From positions 1 through 43,143 of the forward strand of contig CACZIO010000022.1 of the NCBI GenBank assembly GCA_902781215.1: 43,143 nt of DNA, given 5' to 3'. Under the pieces are notes generated by a model. The model was given only the letters and a program-made list of their open reading frames with translations, had not been told where the DNA came from and ran no database searches. This document shows positions 1-6,629 of the stretch, in pieces. Numbering within the stretch: the stretch's first letter is position 1; each line of letters opens with the position of its first letter. A program made the translations under genes and the position numbers. Source of the DNA: an uncultured Lachnospiraceae bacterium (GTDB lineage Bacteria > Bacillota > Clostridia > Lachnospirales > Lachnospiraceae).

Positions 1-353
1 CCGGTCAAACGGGACAGCGGGCAAGTGTCTGCCCAGTGTCCGCGTAAGCGGCGCGAAGCCCCCGCCTCTAAGCGTATGCGTAGGCGGTGGGTCATTCACA
101 TACTACAGCACTGATCCGGATGATATGGAACTGAGTTTATGACAGATGAAGGTGTTTTGCGGGTGAGCGATATGGGATGAAATAACAATTGTGAGCGGTA
201 AGCTGATTGTTTCCACCATGGAAATTGATCAGAGCTTACCGCTCACATGATACAGTCCTTATAGATATTGGAAAAAGAACAGCCATTCCTCGATGAGGTT
301 TTACGGGGAATGAGTAATGCGAGCCGCCCTTGAACTGTGTATTGCCTCGCCGG
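1..353. other. Noncoding left edge with hairpins
   Basis: No gene is supported here. A compact hairpin lies at about 13-42 (GGACA-GC-GGGCA paired with TGCCC-AG-TGTCC). A much longer one lies at 190-247, where TGTGAGCGGTAAGCT (190-204) is exactly complementary to AGCTTACCGCTCACA (233-247) and the inner part pairs partly. Neither is followed by a T-run, so they do not look like intrinsic terminators. The stretch downstream of plsY on the minus strand falls here, so the long hairpin could protect or end the degV-plsY message, but this is inference. Confidence 0.5.
190..247. repeat. Long inverted repeat (15-bp perfect arms)
   Basis: The two arms at 190-204 and 233-247 are perfect complements, separated by a 28-nt spacer that can itself pair partly (GATTGTTTCC against GGAAATTGATC). 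The left arm follows AACAATT, which gives a chance resemblance to a LacI-family operator. There is no U-tract on either side. It could act as a 3' mRNA stabiliser for plsY, a protein binding site or a weak terminator. Confidence 0.6.
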
Positions 354-971
354 TCACAGCTTTGGGATCCAGGAGACTTTATTCTCACAGTGATGGATGA
401 TGCGGTCGATATTGGACCGGTGCCTGACGATGATCAGGACACAGTAGATGAGCTGGACGGCCTTGATGACCGGAGCCTCGGGCTGCAGGCAGATATAGAT
501 GGTGGCCGCAACAGTGGAGACCATGCTGGCCAGAGAGGTCATTCTGCCGGGGATCAGGACGAGCATGAACACGATCAGGGGCAGGATGAAGTAAAAGGGG
601 CTGCGGCCGGCGAATGCGACGAGGCCGAAGAGGAAGCCGTACATGGAGGCGACCGCTTTGCCTCCGCGGAAGCCCGCATAGATCGGGTAGCAGTGGCCGA
701 TCCCGGCGGCGAGGGCGCCCAGGGCGATGACATTGTCATCGCCGCCCATGAGGCGGACCAGCAGGATGACAAGAGAGACCTTCAAAAGGTCAAGGGCCAT
801 AGTGGACAGGCCGGCGCGCTTGCCCAGGACGCGGCCGGTGTTGCCGCCGCCCAGGTTTCCGCTGCCGTGCTCCCGCACGTCGGTGTGGTAAAAGACCTTG
901 CCGATGACCAGGGCGAAGGGAATCGAACCGATCAGATAACCTGTCACAATCGCAAAGATCAGTGTCAGCAT
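354..971 (-). CDS. plsY: Glycerol-3-phosphate acyltransferase PlsY
   Basis: This is a membrane acyltransferase that transfers the acyl group from acyl-phosphate to sn-glycerol-3-phosphate, the first committed step of phospholipid synthesis. The 205-residue protein has the family motifs: GSGNLGGGNTGR near residues 36-47 and a GHCYPIYAGFRGGKAVA block around residues 90-105, both on loops between hydrophobic helices. The length is normal. I chose the ATG at 971 rather than one 63 bases upstream because AGGAGG at 981-986 sits 9 nt before it and the protein then begins directly with a membrane helix (MLTLIFAIVTGYLIGS). It follows degV by 34 bases on the same strand, so the two are probably co-transcribed. 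Confidence 0.93.
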   Translation of the reverse strand: MLTLIFAIVTGYLIGSIPFALVIGKVFYHTDVREHGSGNLGGGNTGRVLGKRAGLSTMALDLLKVSLVILLVRLMGGDDNVIALGALAAGIGHCYPIYAGFRGGKAVASMYGFLFGLVAFAGRSPFYFILPLIVFMLVLIPGRMTSLASMVSTVAATIYICLQPEAPVIKAVQLIYCVLIIVRHRSNIDRIIHHCENKVSWIPKL

Positions 972-1005
972 GATATGAATCCTCCTGTTACGAAAAATCG
1001 ATACT

Positions 1006-1839
1006 TTACACCGTATGAACAGTCTGCACGACAATGCAGCCGGGGCCTCCGTGCGTGATCAGGGAGGGGGCGAGCTGCAGGATCTCCGTCTGTGTCTCCG
1101 GGAAGCTCTCGCGGATCTGTTTCACGACACGGCAGGCCAGGTCCCGGTCCTCCGCGTAGGCGACCGTGATGAGGTATCTGCTGTCCACGCCGATGGATTT
1201 GAGACTGGAGATGATGGTGGCAACCGCCGTCTTCCAGGTCCTGCGGATGGTCATGAAGGAGATCCGCTTATGGTCCTCGGACTGGGTCAGGACAGGCAGC
1301 AGGTGGAGAGCGCCGCCAATCATGGAAGTCATGTTGTTGATCCTGCCGCTTTTTTTCAGATAATTAAAATCAGCGGGAATGACAAAGGAGACATTGGAGC
1401 TGGCACAGGAGCGGATCCTGTCCAGGATTTCCTTCGGGGATATTCCCTCGTCTCGAAGCTGGGCTGCGCGAACCGCCATATAGCGGAGCGGACCGGCCAG
1501 AGACCGGGAGTTGATGATATGGATATGCTCTTTCCTGTCAAGGCTGTTGCGGACGCCCATGGCGGTCATGTATTCGCCGGAGAGGCCGTCCGCGACCGTG
1601 AGCATGAGGGTATCTTCTTCCGTATTTTCAAAGGCGGACATGATGTCTCCGACAGAGGGCTGGGAAGAGACGGGCATTTCATCCCCGTGCAGCAGCTCGA
1701 CGAATTTGTCCGGTGTGATGTCGATATAGTCGCGCATAGAATTGGAACCGAGGGAGACGGAGACGGGCAGGACTGTGATCCCAAGACGTTCTCCGTCACT
1801 CTGCGTCAGTGAAGAAGCTGTATTCGTGATGATTTTCAT
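1006..1839 (-). CDS. DegV family fatty-acid-binding protein
   Basis: DegV proteins bind a fatty acid and, as FakB, present it to a fatty acid kinase for phosphorylation, feeding acyl-phosphate to PlsX/PlsY. The 277-residue product starts MKIITNTASSLT and has the usual two-lobe pattern, with a SSQPSVGDIMSAFE stretch (S/T-Q-P motif) near residue 55 and a LTVADGLSGEY segment that corresponds to the family's S-x-L-SGTY motif. The ATG at 1839 is preceded by an AGAGGAAA ribosome binding site; the longer frame to 2064 has no good site. Lying directly upstream of plsY is fitting, since both act on acyl-phosphate flow. Which fatty acid it prefers cannot be read from the sequence. Confidence 0.9.
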   Translation of the reverse strand: MKIITNTASSLTQSDGERLGITVLPVSVSLGSNSMRDYIDITPDKFVELLHGDEMPVSSQPSVGDIMSAFENTEEDTLMLTVADGLSGEYMTAMGVRNSLDRKEHIHIINSRSLAGPLRYMAVRAAQLRDEGISPKEILDRIRSCASSNVSFVIPADFNYLKKSGRINNMTSMIGGALHLLPVLTQSEDHKRISFMTIRRTWKTAVATIISSLKSIGVDSRYLITVAYAEDRDLACRVVKQIRESFPETQTEILQLAPSLITHGGPGCIVVQTVHTV

Positions 1840-2171
1840 GGTCGATTTCCTCTTTTTCAACCCGGCAGAAGCATGTGAGATGGAAATGTTCGTGCAGAGC
1901 ATTTCACCCGACTTTCTCCGGCTTTTTTCAGAAAAGACGTAAATCTGTGGTTGTACATGTTTCAGAACTATTATAAGATTGTATCCGGATTCCTGCAATC
2001 GGATTTGCGGGAATTGGATAATTGACAGCATAAAGACCGACTGTGAGAAAGCATGTTTTATCAATGGCTAATCTCCAGGCCGATCCTGAACGGACGCCTG
2101 GAGGAAAATGGCTGACTGGCAACGATCTGCAAACATTCGAACCGCAGATTTGCATGTGACGGGAGAGACGG
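1840..2171. other. Divergent intergenic region degV / histidine phosphatase
   Basis: No gene is seen. It separates the minus-strand degV-plsY pair from the plus-strand phosphatase gene. A strong candidate promoter for degV is present (see 1970-1998). For the plus strand there is a TTGACA at about 2022, but I see no matching -10 box at a normal distance. Confidence 0.6.
1970..1998 (-). promoter_or_regulatory. Sigma-70-type promoter for degV-plsY
   Basis: On the minus strand a TTGCAG -35 box (1993-1998) and a perfect TATAAT -10 box (1970-1975) are separated by exactly 17 bases. The predicted transcript would have a leader of about 125 nt before degV. Confidence 0.7.
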
Positions 2172-2852
2172 ATGAAAAACACGACCATTTATCTGGTGCG
2201 GCACGGCACGACGGCCTGGAACCAGCAGCTCCGCTATCAGGGGCGGGCGGACAATCCGCTGGATGAGGCGGGAGAGCGGCAGGGCGCCCTGCTGGAGGCA
2301 TATTTTTCGGAGATCGAGGTGGATCTGGGCATCTCCAGTCCCCTGCAGAGGGCCAAAAAGACCCTGGAATATGCCCTGTCCTCGCAGAAAAAGCCCGTGC
2401 CCGTCCTCATTGACCCGGACCTGACGGAGATGGATTTCGGTGAGGTGGACGGCCTGACCAAGGAAGAGATCCATGACCGCTTCCCTGTTTTTTATGATCA
2501 TTATGTGATGAACCGGGACCGCTCCAAGTCCGCGGCGCCCGGCGGAGAGACCCTGGTCGGTGTCTACAACCGGATGCGGGACGCGATCCTGAGGATCGCG
2601 CGGGACCATCAGGGGCAGACCATCGTCATCGCATCCCACGGGACTGCCATCCAGACCTTCCTGAACTATGCGTCCGGGATCCCGGCAGAGCAGATGAGGC
2701 GCTTTCTGCTCTTCAATGTGAGCGTAAGCTGCGTGGATATCCTGCCTGACGGCACCCCGCAGGTGCGGTTCATCGGAGACCGCCACCATGTGCCGGAGGA
2801 GCTGCAGTTCTCGTACGGCAATCCCGAGAATGAACCGGAAAACAGACCGTGA
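2172..2852 (+). CDS. Histidine phosphatase family protein (phosphoglycerate mutase-like)
   Basis: A cytosolic branch-1 histidine phosphatase. The 226-residue protein begins MKNTTIYLVRHGTTAWN, where H11 in the RHG motif is the expected phospho-accepting residue. The LDEAGERQG segment near residue 35, a central glutamate in LTEMDFGEVDG (about residue 89) and a second catalytic histidine in IASHGTAIQTF (about residue 160) complete the active site. These enzymes include cobalamin alpha-ribazole phosphatases, broad phosphatases and cofactor-dependent mutases; no neighbour points to cobalamin, so the substrate is open. A GGGAGAG site precedes the ATG. It lies upstream of apt with 168 bases between them. 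Confidence 0.9.
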   Translation: MKNTTIYLVRHGTTAWNQQLRYQGRADNPLDEAGERQGALLEAYFSEIEVDLGISSPLQRAKKTLEYALSSQKKPVPVLIDPDLTEMDFGEVDGLTKEEIHDRFPVFYDHYVMNRDRSKSAAPGGETLVGVYNRMRDAILRIARDHQGQTIVIASHGTAIQTFLNYASGIPAEQMRRFLLFNVSVSCVDILPDGTPQVRFIGDRHHVPEELQFSYGNPENEPENRP

Positions 2853-2944
2853 CATCAGGGGGCATGGCAGGAAACTGCTTGAAGACAGCTGATCTGCTGT
2901 GAATGTGCACAGGAAAAAGAACTTCCGGCACTATAAAAAAGCAC

Positions 2945-2960
2945 TTTAACATGTTAAAAT
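2945..2960 (+). promoter_or_regulatory. Palindrome overlapping a possible apt -10 box
   Basis: TTTAACATGTTAAA (2945-2958) is a perfect 14-base palindrome, flanked by GCAC (2941-2944) and GTGC (2962-2965), which extends the symmetry. Its right half merges into TTAAAAT, which could serve as the -10 box for apt, about 60 bases before the start codon. This arrangement resembles an operator over a promoter, but it could be an unrelated hairpin. Confidence 0.4.
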
Positions 2961-3020
2961 AGTGCAGTGGCTGCGCCCTGAGGAGCGCAGTGTCATCTTT
3001 TTACATGAGGAGGAAAAGAC

Positions 3021-3545
3021 ATGAAGACACTTGATGATTATATCCGCGTAATTCCCGACTTCCCGGAGCCCGGTGTTTTGTTCCGCGATATCACGACCGT
3101 TTTTCAGGATGCGGACGGCATGCACCTGGCCATCGATGAGATGCAGAAGGCCGTCGCCGATCTGGACTTTGATGTGATCGTCGGAGCGGAGTCCCGCGGT
3201 TTTATCTACGGTGCCGCGATGGCTTACAATCTTCATAAGCCGCTGGCATTGGCACGCAAAAAGGGCAAGCTTCCCTGGAAGACCGAGTCTGTCGACTATG
3301 ATCTGGAGTATGGCAAGGCCACGCTGGAGATGCATGTCGACGCGATCAAGCCCGGCCAGAAGGTCCTGCTCGTGGACGACCTGCTGGCGACCGGCGGCAC
3401 GGTCAAGGCAGCTGCTGAGCTCATTGAGAAGCTGGGCGGCGTTGTCGCGGGCATTCTGGTCATGATCGAGCTCAAAGGCCTTGAGGGCAGGAAAAAGCTC
3501 GAGGGCTACAGGGTCGACAGCGTGATCGCCTACGACGGAAAGTAA
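3021..3545 (+). CDS. apt: Adenine phosphoribosyltransferase
   Basis: Converts adenine and PRPP to AMP and pyrophosphate, salvaging adenine in the cytosol. The 174-residue length is typical. The N-terminus has the family signature IPDFPEPGVLFRDIT (residues about 10-24), and the PRPP-binding loop VLLVDDLLATGGT lies near residues 115-127. The start is set by AGGAGG a few bases upstream. The phosphoglycerate dehydrogenase gene follows closely and may be co-transcribed. The gene matches the nucleoside-salvage theme of the window (udk, nucleoside importer, nucleoside hydrolase). Confidence 0.97.
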   Translation: MKTLDDYIRVIPDFPEPGVLFRDITTVFQDADGMHLAIDEMQKAVADLDFDVIVGAESRGFIYGAAMAYNLHKPLALARKKGKLPWKTESVDYDLEYGKATLEMHVDAIKPGQKVLLVDDLLATGGTVKAAAELIEKLGGVVAGILVMIELKGLEGRKKLEGYRVDSVIAYDGK

Positions 3546-3594
3546 ATAGTTCTTTATTATTTTGAAGCAGGAAGGAAAAGGAAAGAGAAGTAAT

Positions 3595-4764
3595 ATGTTC
3601 AAATATGCCTGTCTCAACAATATTTCGCAGAAGGGTCTGGATAAGTTCTCCGACCAGTATCAGCTGACGGAGAATCTGCAGGAGGCAAACGGTATCCTGG
3701 TCCGCAGTGCGTCCATGCACGGAATGGAGCTCTCGGATGAGGTTCTGGCGATCGCCAGGGCGGGCGCCGGCGTCAACAATATTCCGATCGACGAACTGGC
3801 GAAAAAAGGCATCGTCGTCTTCAACACGCCGGGCGCCAATGCAAACGGCGTCAAGGAGCTGGTCTTCGCCGGCATGCTGCTGGCGTCCCGCGACATTGTC
3901 GAGGGCGTCGACTGGGTCCGGGCCAACTGGAACAATGAGGATATCGCCAAAGTCGCGGAGAAGGAGAAAAAGCGCTTTGCCGGGACCGAGCTGCAGGGCA
4001 AGAAGCTGGGCATTATCGGACTTGGCGCCATCGGCGTCCAGGTCGCCAACACCGCTGTCAACCTGGGCATGGAGGTCTACGGCTATGACCCCTATGTCTC
4101 CGTCGATTCCGCATGGCACCTCTCCAGCCGGATCAACCATGTCATCCGCCTCGAGGATATCTATGATGTCTGCGACTATATCACGATCCATGTGCCCGCG
4201 CTTCCCTCTACAAAGGGGATGATCGACGACCACGCGATCGCGATGATGAAGACAGGCGTGATCCTGATCAATATGGCACGCGACGTCCTGGTCGACGAGG
4301 AGGCTGTCGTCCTGGCTCTGCGCGCGGGCAAGATCCGCCGCTATGTGTCGGATTTCCCCAACTCGACCGTCGCCGGCCGCAGGGGCTGCATCACGATCCC
4401 CCACCTGGGCGCTTCCACCGAGGAGGCCGAGGACAACTGCGCGGTCATGGCCGTCGAGCAGCTCTCCGACTACCTGGAGAACGGCAACATCAAAAACAGC
4501 GTCAACTATCCCAACTGTGATCTCGGCGTGTGCGAGACCGGCAACCGGATCAGTGTCTTCCACGAGAACAAGGCCAAGATGATCACCCGTCTGACCGGCA
4601 TTATCGGCAGCTCTGACACCAACATCGCCGGCATGTCCAGTAAATCCAAGGGAGAAGTGGAATATACCCTGTTTGATCTGGACAGCGCACCTGCGGAAGA
4701 ACTCATCGAAGAGATCAGTCAGATCCCCGGCGTTTTCCGGGTCCGCGTCATCTGCCGCAGCTGA
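3595..4764 (+). CDS. serA: D-3-phosphoglycerate dehydrogenase (with ACT domain)
   Basis: Oxidises 3-phosphoglycerate to 3-phosphohydroxypyruvate with NAD, opening serine synthesis. The 389-residue protein has a Rossmann NAD-binding motif GLGAIGVQVANTAV (about residues 143-156), the dehydrogenase motif with the catalytic arginine (ILINMARDVLVDE), the catalytic histidine in IPHLGASTEEAED, and a C-terminal ACT-like segment starting near KMITRLTGIIG, which commonly binds serine. The ATG at 3595 follows a GGAAAGAGAAG site. The stretch where a catalytic glutamate is normally found reads SDFPNSTVAG, so that residue is not evident. The gene ends 40 bases before a strong terminator. Another 2-hydroxyacid dehydrogenase activity is possible, but the ACT end favours SerA. 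Confidence 0.88.
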   Translation: MFKYACLNNISQKGLDKFSDQYQLTENLQEANGILVRSASMHGMELSDEVLAIARAGAGVNNIPIDELAKKGIVVFNTPGANANGVKELVFAGMLLASRDIVEGVDWVRANWNNEDIAKVAEKEKKRFAGTELQGKKLGIIGLGAIGVQVANTAVNLGMEVYGYDPYVSVDSAWHLSSRINHVIRLEDIYDVCDYITIHVPALPSTKGMIDDHAIAMMKTGVILINMARDVLVDEEAVVLALRAGKIRRYVSDFPNSTVAGRRGCITIPHLGASTEEAEDNCAVMAVEQLSDYLENGNIKNSVNYPNCDLGVCETGNRISVFHENKAKMITRLTGIIGSSDTNIAGMSSKSKGEVEYTLFDLDSAPAEELIEEISQIPGVFRVRVICRS

Positions 4765-4798
4765 CAGTTTCAAACGACATATCTGAATCAGACCATGT

Positions 4799-4837
4799 AA
4801 AAAGGCAGTGAACCCGCCCGGGCTCGCTGCCTTTTTT
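4799..4837. terminator. Intrinsic terminator between convergent genes
   Basis: GGCAGTGAACCCG pairs with CGGGCTCGCTGCC around a short loop, flanked by an A-run on the left and TTTTTT on the right. It can therefore end transcription of serA on the plus strand and of the LOG-family gene on the minus strand. Confidence 0.85.
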
Positions 4838-4888
4838 ACTGGAAATATGTCTGTATAAGTTTGGCTGACTGCCTTGAGCGAGAGCCTG

Positions 4889-5425
4889 TCAGGTATGCTC
4901 GATATGCCAGGCGGCTGATTCTACAGTGCGGGCGAAAAAGGTCTTATCCATATCCTTCCTTGTCAGGAAGCCTTCCTCCACCATTTTCCGGAAGAGCGCT
5001 TCCAGATGATCATAATAGCCCTCGATGTTCAGGACAATGACAGGCTTGGAGGTGTGTCCGAGCTTTTTGGCGGAGATCACCTCCGAAATCTCTTCCAGCG
5101 TTCCGGTGCCGCCTGGAAATGCCACATAGGCATCCCCCATTTCGATCATCTTTGCCCGGCGCTCTGTCATGGTATCGGTCACGATCAGCTGCGTGATCCC
5201 TTCATGCTGCACTTCCGCATCGATAAAAAACGACGGTTCCACGCCGATCACTTCTCCGCCGGCCTCCAGAACGGCGTCCGCCAGGATCCCCATGAGGCCT
5301 GCCCGGCTGCCGCCATAGATGAGGCGGTGTCCGGCGCTGCCGATCCAGGATCCCAGTGCCTTTGCCTCCATTGCATATGTTTTATCCGTGCCCAAATTGG
5401 CACCCAGGTAAACGGTAATATTCAT
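4889..5425 (-). CDS. LOG family protein (nucleotide 5'-monophosphate phosphoribohydrolase-like)
   Basis: A 178-residue Rossmann-fold protein of the LOG/TIGR00730 family. It shows the two hallmark segments: GGSRAGLMG near residues 38-46 and PGGTGTLEE near residues 102-110, which carries the catalytic glutamate and nucleotide-binding loop. Relatives remove the base from nucleoside monophosphates (cytokinin riboside monophosphate in plants, AMP and others in bacteria); the bacterial role is mostly unsettled. The start at 5425 is chosen because AAAGGACAG lies just upstream; the longer frame to 5512 has no such site. It is convergent with serA and shares its terminator. Confidence 0.88.
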   Translation of the reverse strand: MNITVYLGANLGTDKTYAMEAKALGSWIGSAGHRLIYGGSRAGLMGILADAVLEAGGEVIGVEPSFFIDAEVQHEGITQLIVTDTMTERRAKMIEMGDAYVAFPGGTGTLEEISEVISAKKLGHTSKPVIVLNIEGYYDHLEALFRKMVEEGFLTRKDMDKTFFARTVESAAWHIEHT

Positions 5426-5551
5426 GTTCAGCTGTCCTTTTTGATGAAAGATACTATGCATGCCAAAAGAGATGGAGCAGAGCAGCATGCCTGTACGACG
5501 GTATTTCCGCAATGTCAGTCATTATAGCAAAGGATCCTTCGCTTTTACAAG

Positions 5552-5756
5552 CATCACGTGATGTCAACGAGGAATCGCCTTCGCGAATTTCTCGGACAAA
5601 TGCTTTGCATTTGTTGACGATTGCCTGCGCAATTACATGCTCCGGCACAGGCAGCTGTGATCGCACCGGAAAAATCCGTTCCGGTCCTTCTCCTCGTGTT
5701 TCTCAGCGCAGGAGCGCTTCGACATGTTCGGAAAGGAGAAAAGATGGGCGGGCCAA
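5552..5756. repeat. Intergenic multi-hairpin array, locus 1 (upstream of udk)
   Basis: The 423-base gap before udk is filled with short inverted repeats in a row. They are CATCACGTGATG (5552-5563), CGAGGAATCGC/GCGAATTTCTCG (5568-5594), ACAAATGC-TTT-GCATTTGT (5596-5614), ATTGC/GCAAT (5620-5633), CACAG/CTGTG (5646-5659), ACCGGAA/TTCCGGT (5665-5685) and AGCGC-AGGA-GCGCT (5705-5718). The right part, from TGATCGCACCGG to CGCTTCGACATGT, is nearly the same as 36197-36264. The array ends in AAAGGAG followed by an ATG (5744) that opens only an 11-codon frame. It is one of four related arrays in the window. Confidence 0.75.
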
Positions 5757-5848
5757 TTGTAGTTGATACACCAAAGTGATACAATAATTATGTATGTTTA
5801 GGATTGAAGAGAATCAACATTTGTGAACTGACAGGGGGAATAAACGGA

Positions 5849-6475
5849 ATGGACACGATCCTGATCGGAATCGCAGGGGGCACCGGCAGCGGCAAGACGA
5901 CCCTGGCCAACAACCTGGTCAATTACTTCGGCAGAGATGAGGTCAGTATTCTGCGACATGACAATTATTACAAGCGGCATGACGAGCTGACCTATGAGGA
6001 GAGGACCCGGCTGAATTACGATCATCCGGACGCCTTTGACACAGAGCTTCTGTGTGACCACATCCGGCAGCTCAAGGCGGGAAAGCCGGTGGAGATGCCG
6101 GTCTACGATTATACCATCCACAACCGGTCGGACCGGACGACGCTTGTCCTTCCCAACCCGGTCATCATCCTCGAAGGGATCATGATCTTTGCGGAGCCGG
6201 CCCTTGTGGATCTGATGGACTTCCGGATCTTTGTCGACACGGATGCCGACGAACGCATTCTGCGCAGGATCCTGCGCGATGTCAAACAGAGAGGCCGGTC
6301 GCTGGACAGTGTGATCGATCAGTATCTCAATACGGTCAAGCCCATGCACGAACAGTTTGTGGAGCCCAGCAAGCGGCGCGCCAATATCATTATTCCGGAG
6401 GGCGGCAGAAACGAGGCGGCTATGCAGGTCATCGTCGATTTCATCCGGCACCGCCTGCGGTCAAAAAGCGGCTGA
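5849..6475 (+). CDS. udk: Uridine kinase
   Basis: Phosphorylates uridine and cytidine to UMP and CMP in pyrimidine salvage. The 208-residue protein starts MDTILIGIAGGTGSGKTT, where G10-T17 form the Walker A loop. The HDNYYKRHDELT segment and the FDTELLCDHIRQL segment around residues 50-70 contain nucleoside-binding residues typical of the family, followed by a VIILEGIMIF strand. An AGGGGGAAT site precedes the ATG at 5849; an in-frame TTG 45 bases upstream lacks one. Length is standard. It precedes the nucleoside importer operon by 154 bases, which supports a salvage cluster. Confidence 0.95.
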   Translation: MDTILIGIAGGTGSGKTTLANNLVNYFGRDEVSILRHDNYYKRHDELTYEERTRLNYDHPDAFDTELLCDHIRQLKAGKPVEMPVYDYTIHNRSDRTTLVLPNPVIILEGIMIFAEPALVDLMDFRIFVDTDADERILRRILRDVKQRGRSLDSVIDQYLNTVKPMHEQFVEPSKRRANIIIPEGGRNEAAMQVIVDFIRHRLRSKSG

Positions 6476-6629
6476 CAGAGAAAACGCAGCGCGGGATAAG
6501 GGACGGAGGCCGGAACGACAGACGGAAGCAACGGAAAAGACCCGCGCGCAGGAATACCGGATACGGCATGACAGATATCATATATAGAACCTGTTCACAC
6601 AATCATCACTGCATCAGAAGGAGGGTACT

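Noticed and set aside
186-207. LacI-type operator
   Set aside because: Only one half matches and no LacI-family gene or regulated sugar gene is nearby; kept only as a low-interest note.
3472-4773. A 433-codon minus-strand frame opposite serA
   Set aside because: serA is unambiguous; the opposite frame is a composition artefact.
5744-5779. An 11-codon leader peptide after AAAGGAG before udk
   Set aside because: The site is part of the repeat array, the peptide has no regulatory codon runs, and other array copies with the same AAAGGAG have no frame.
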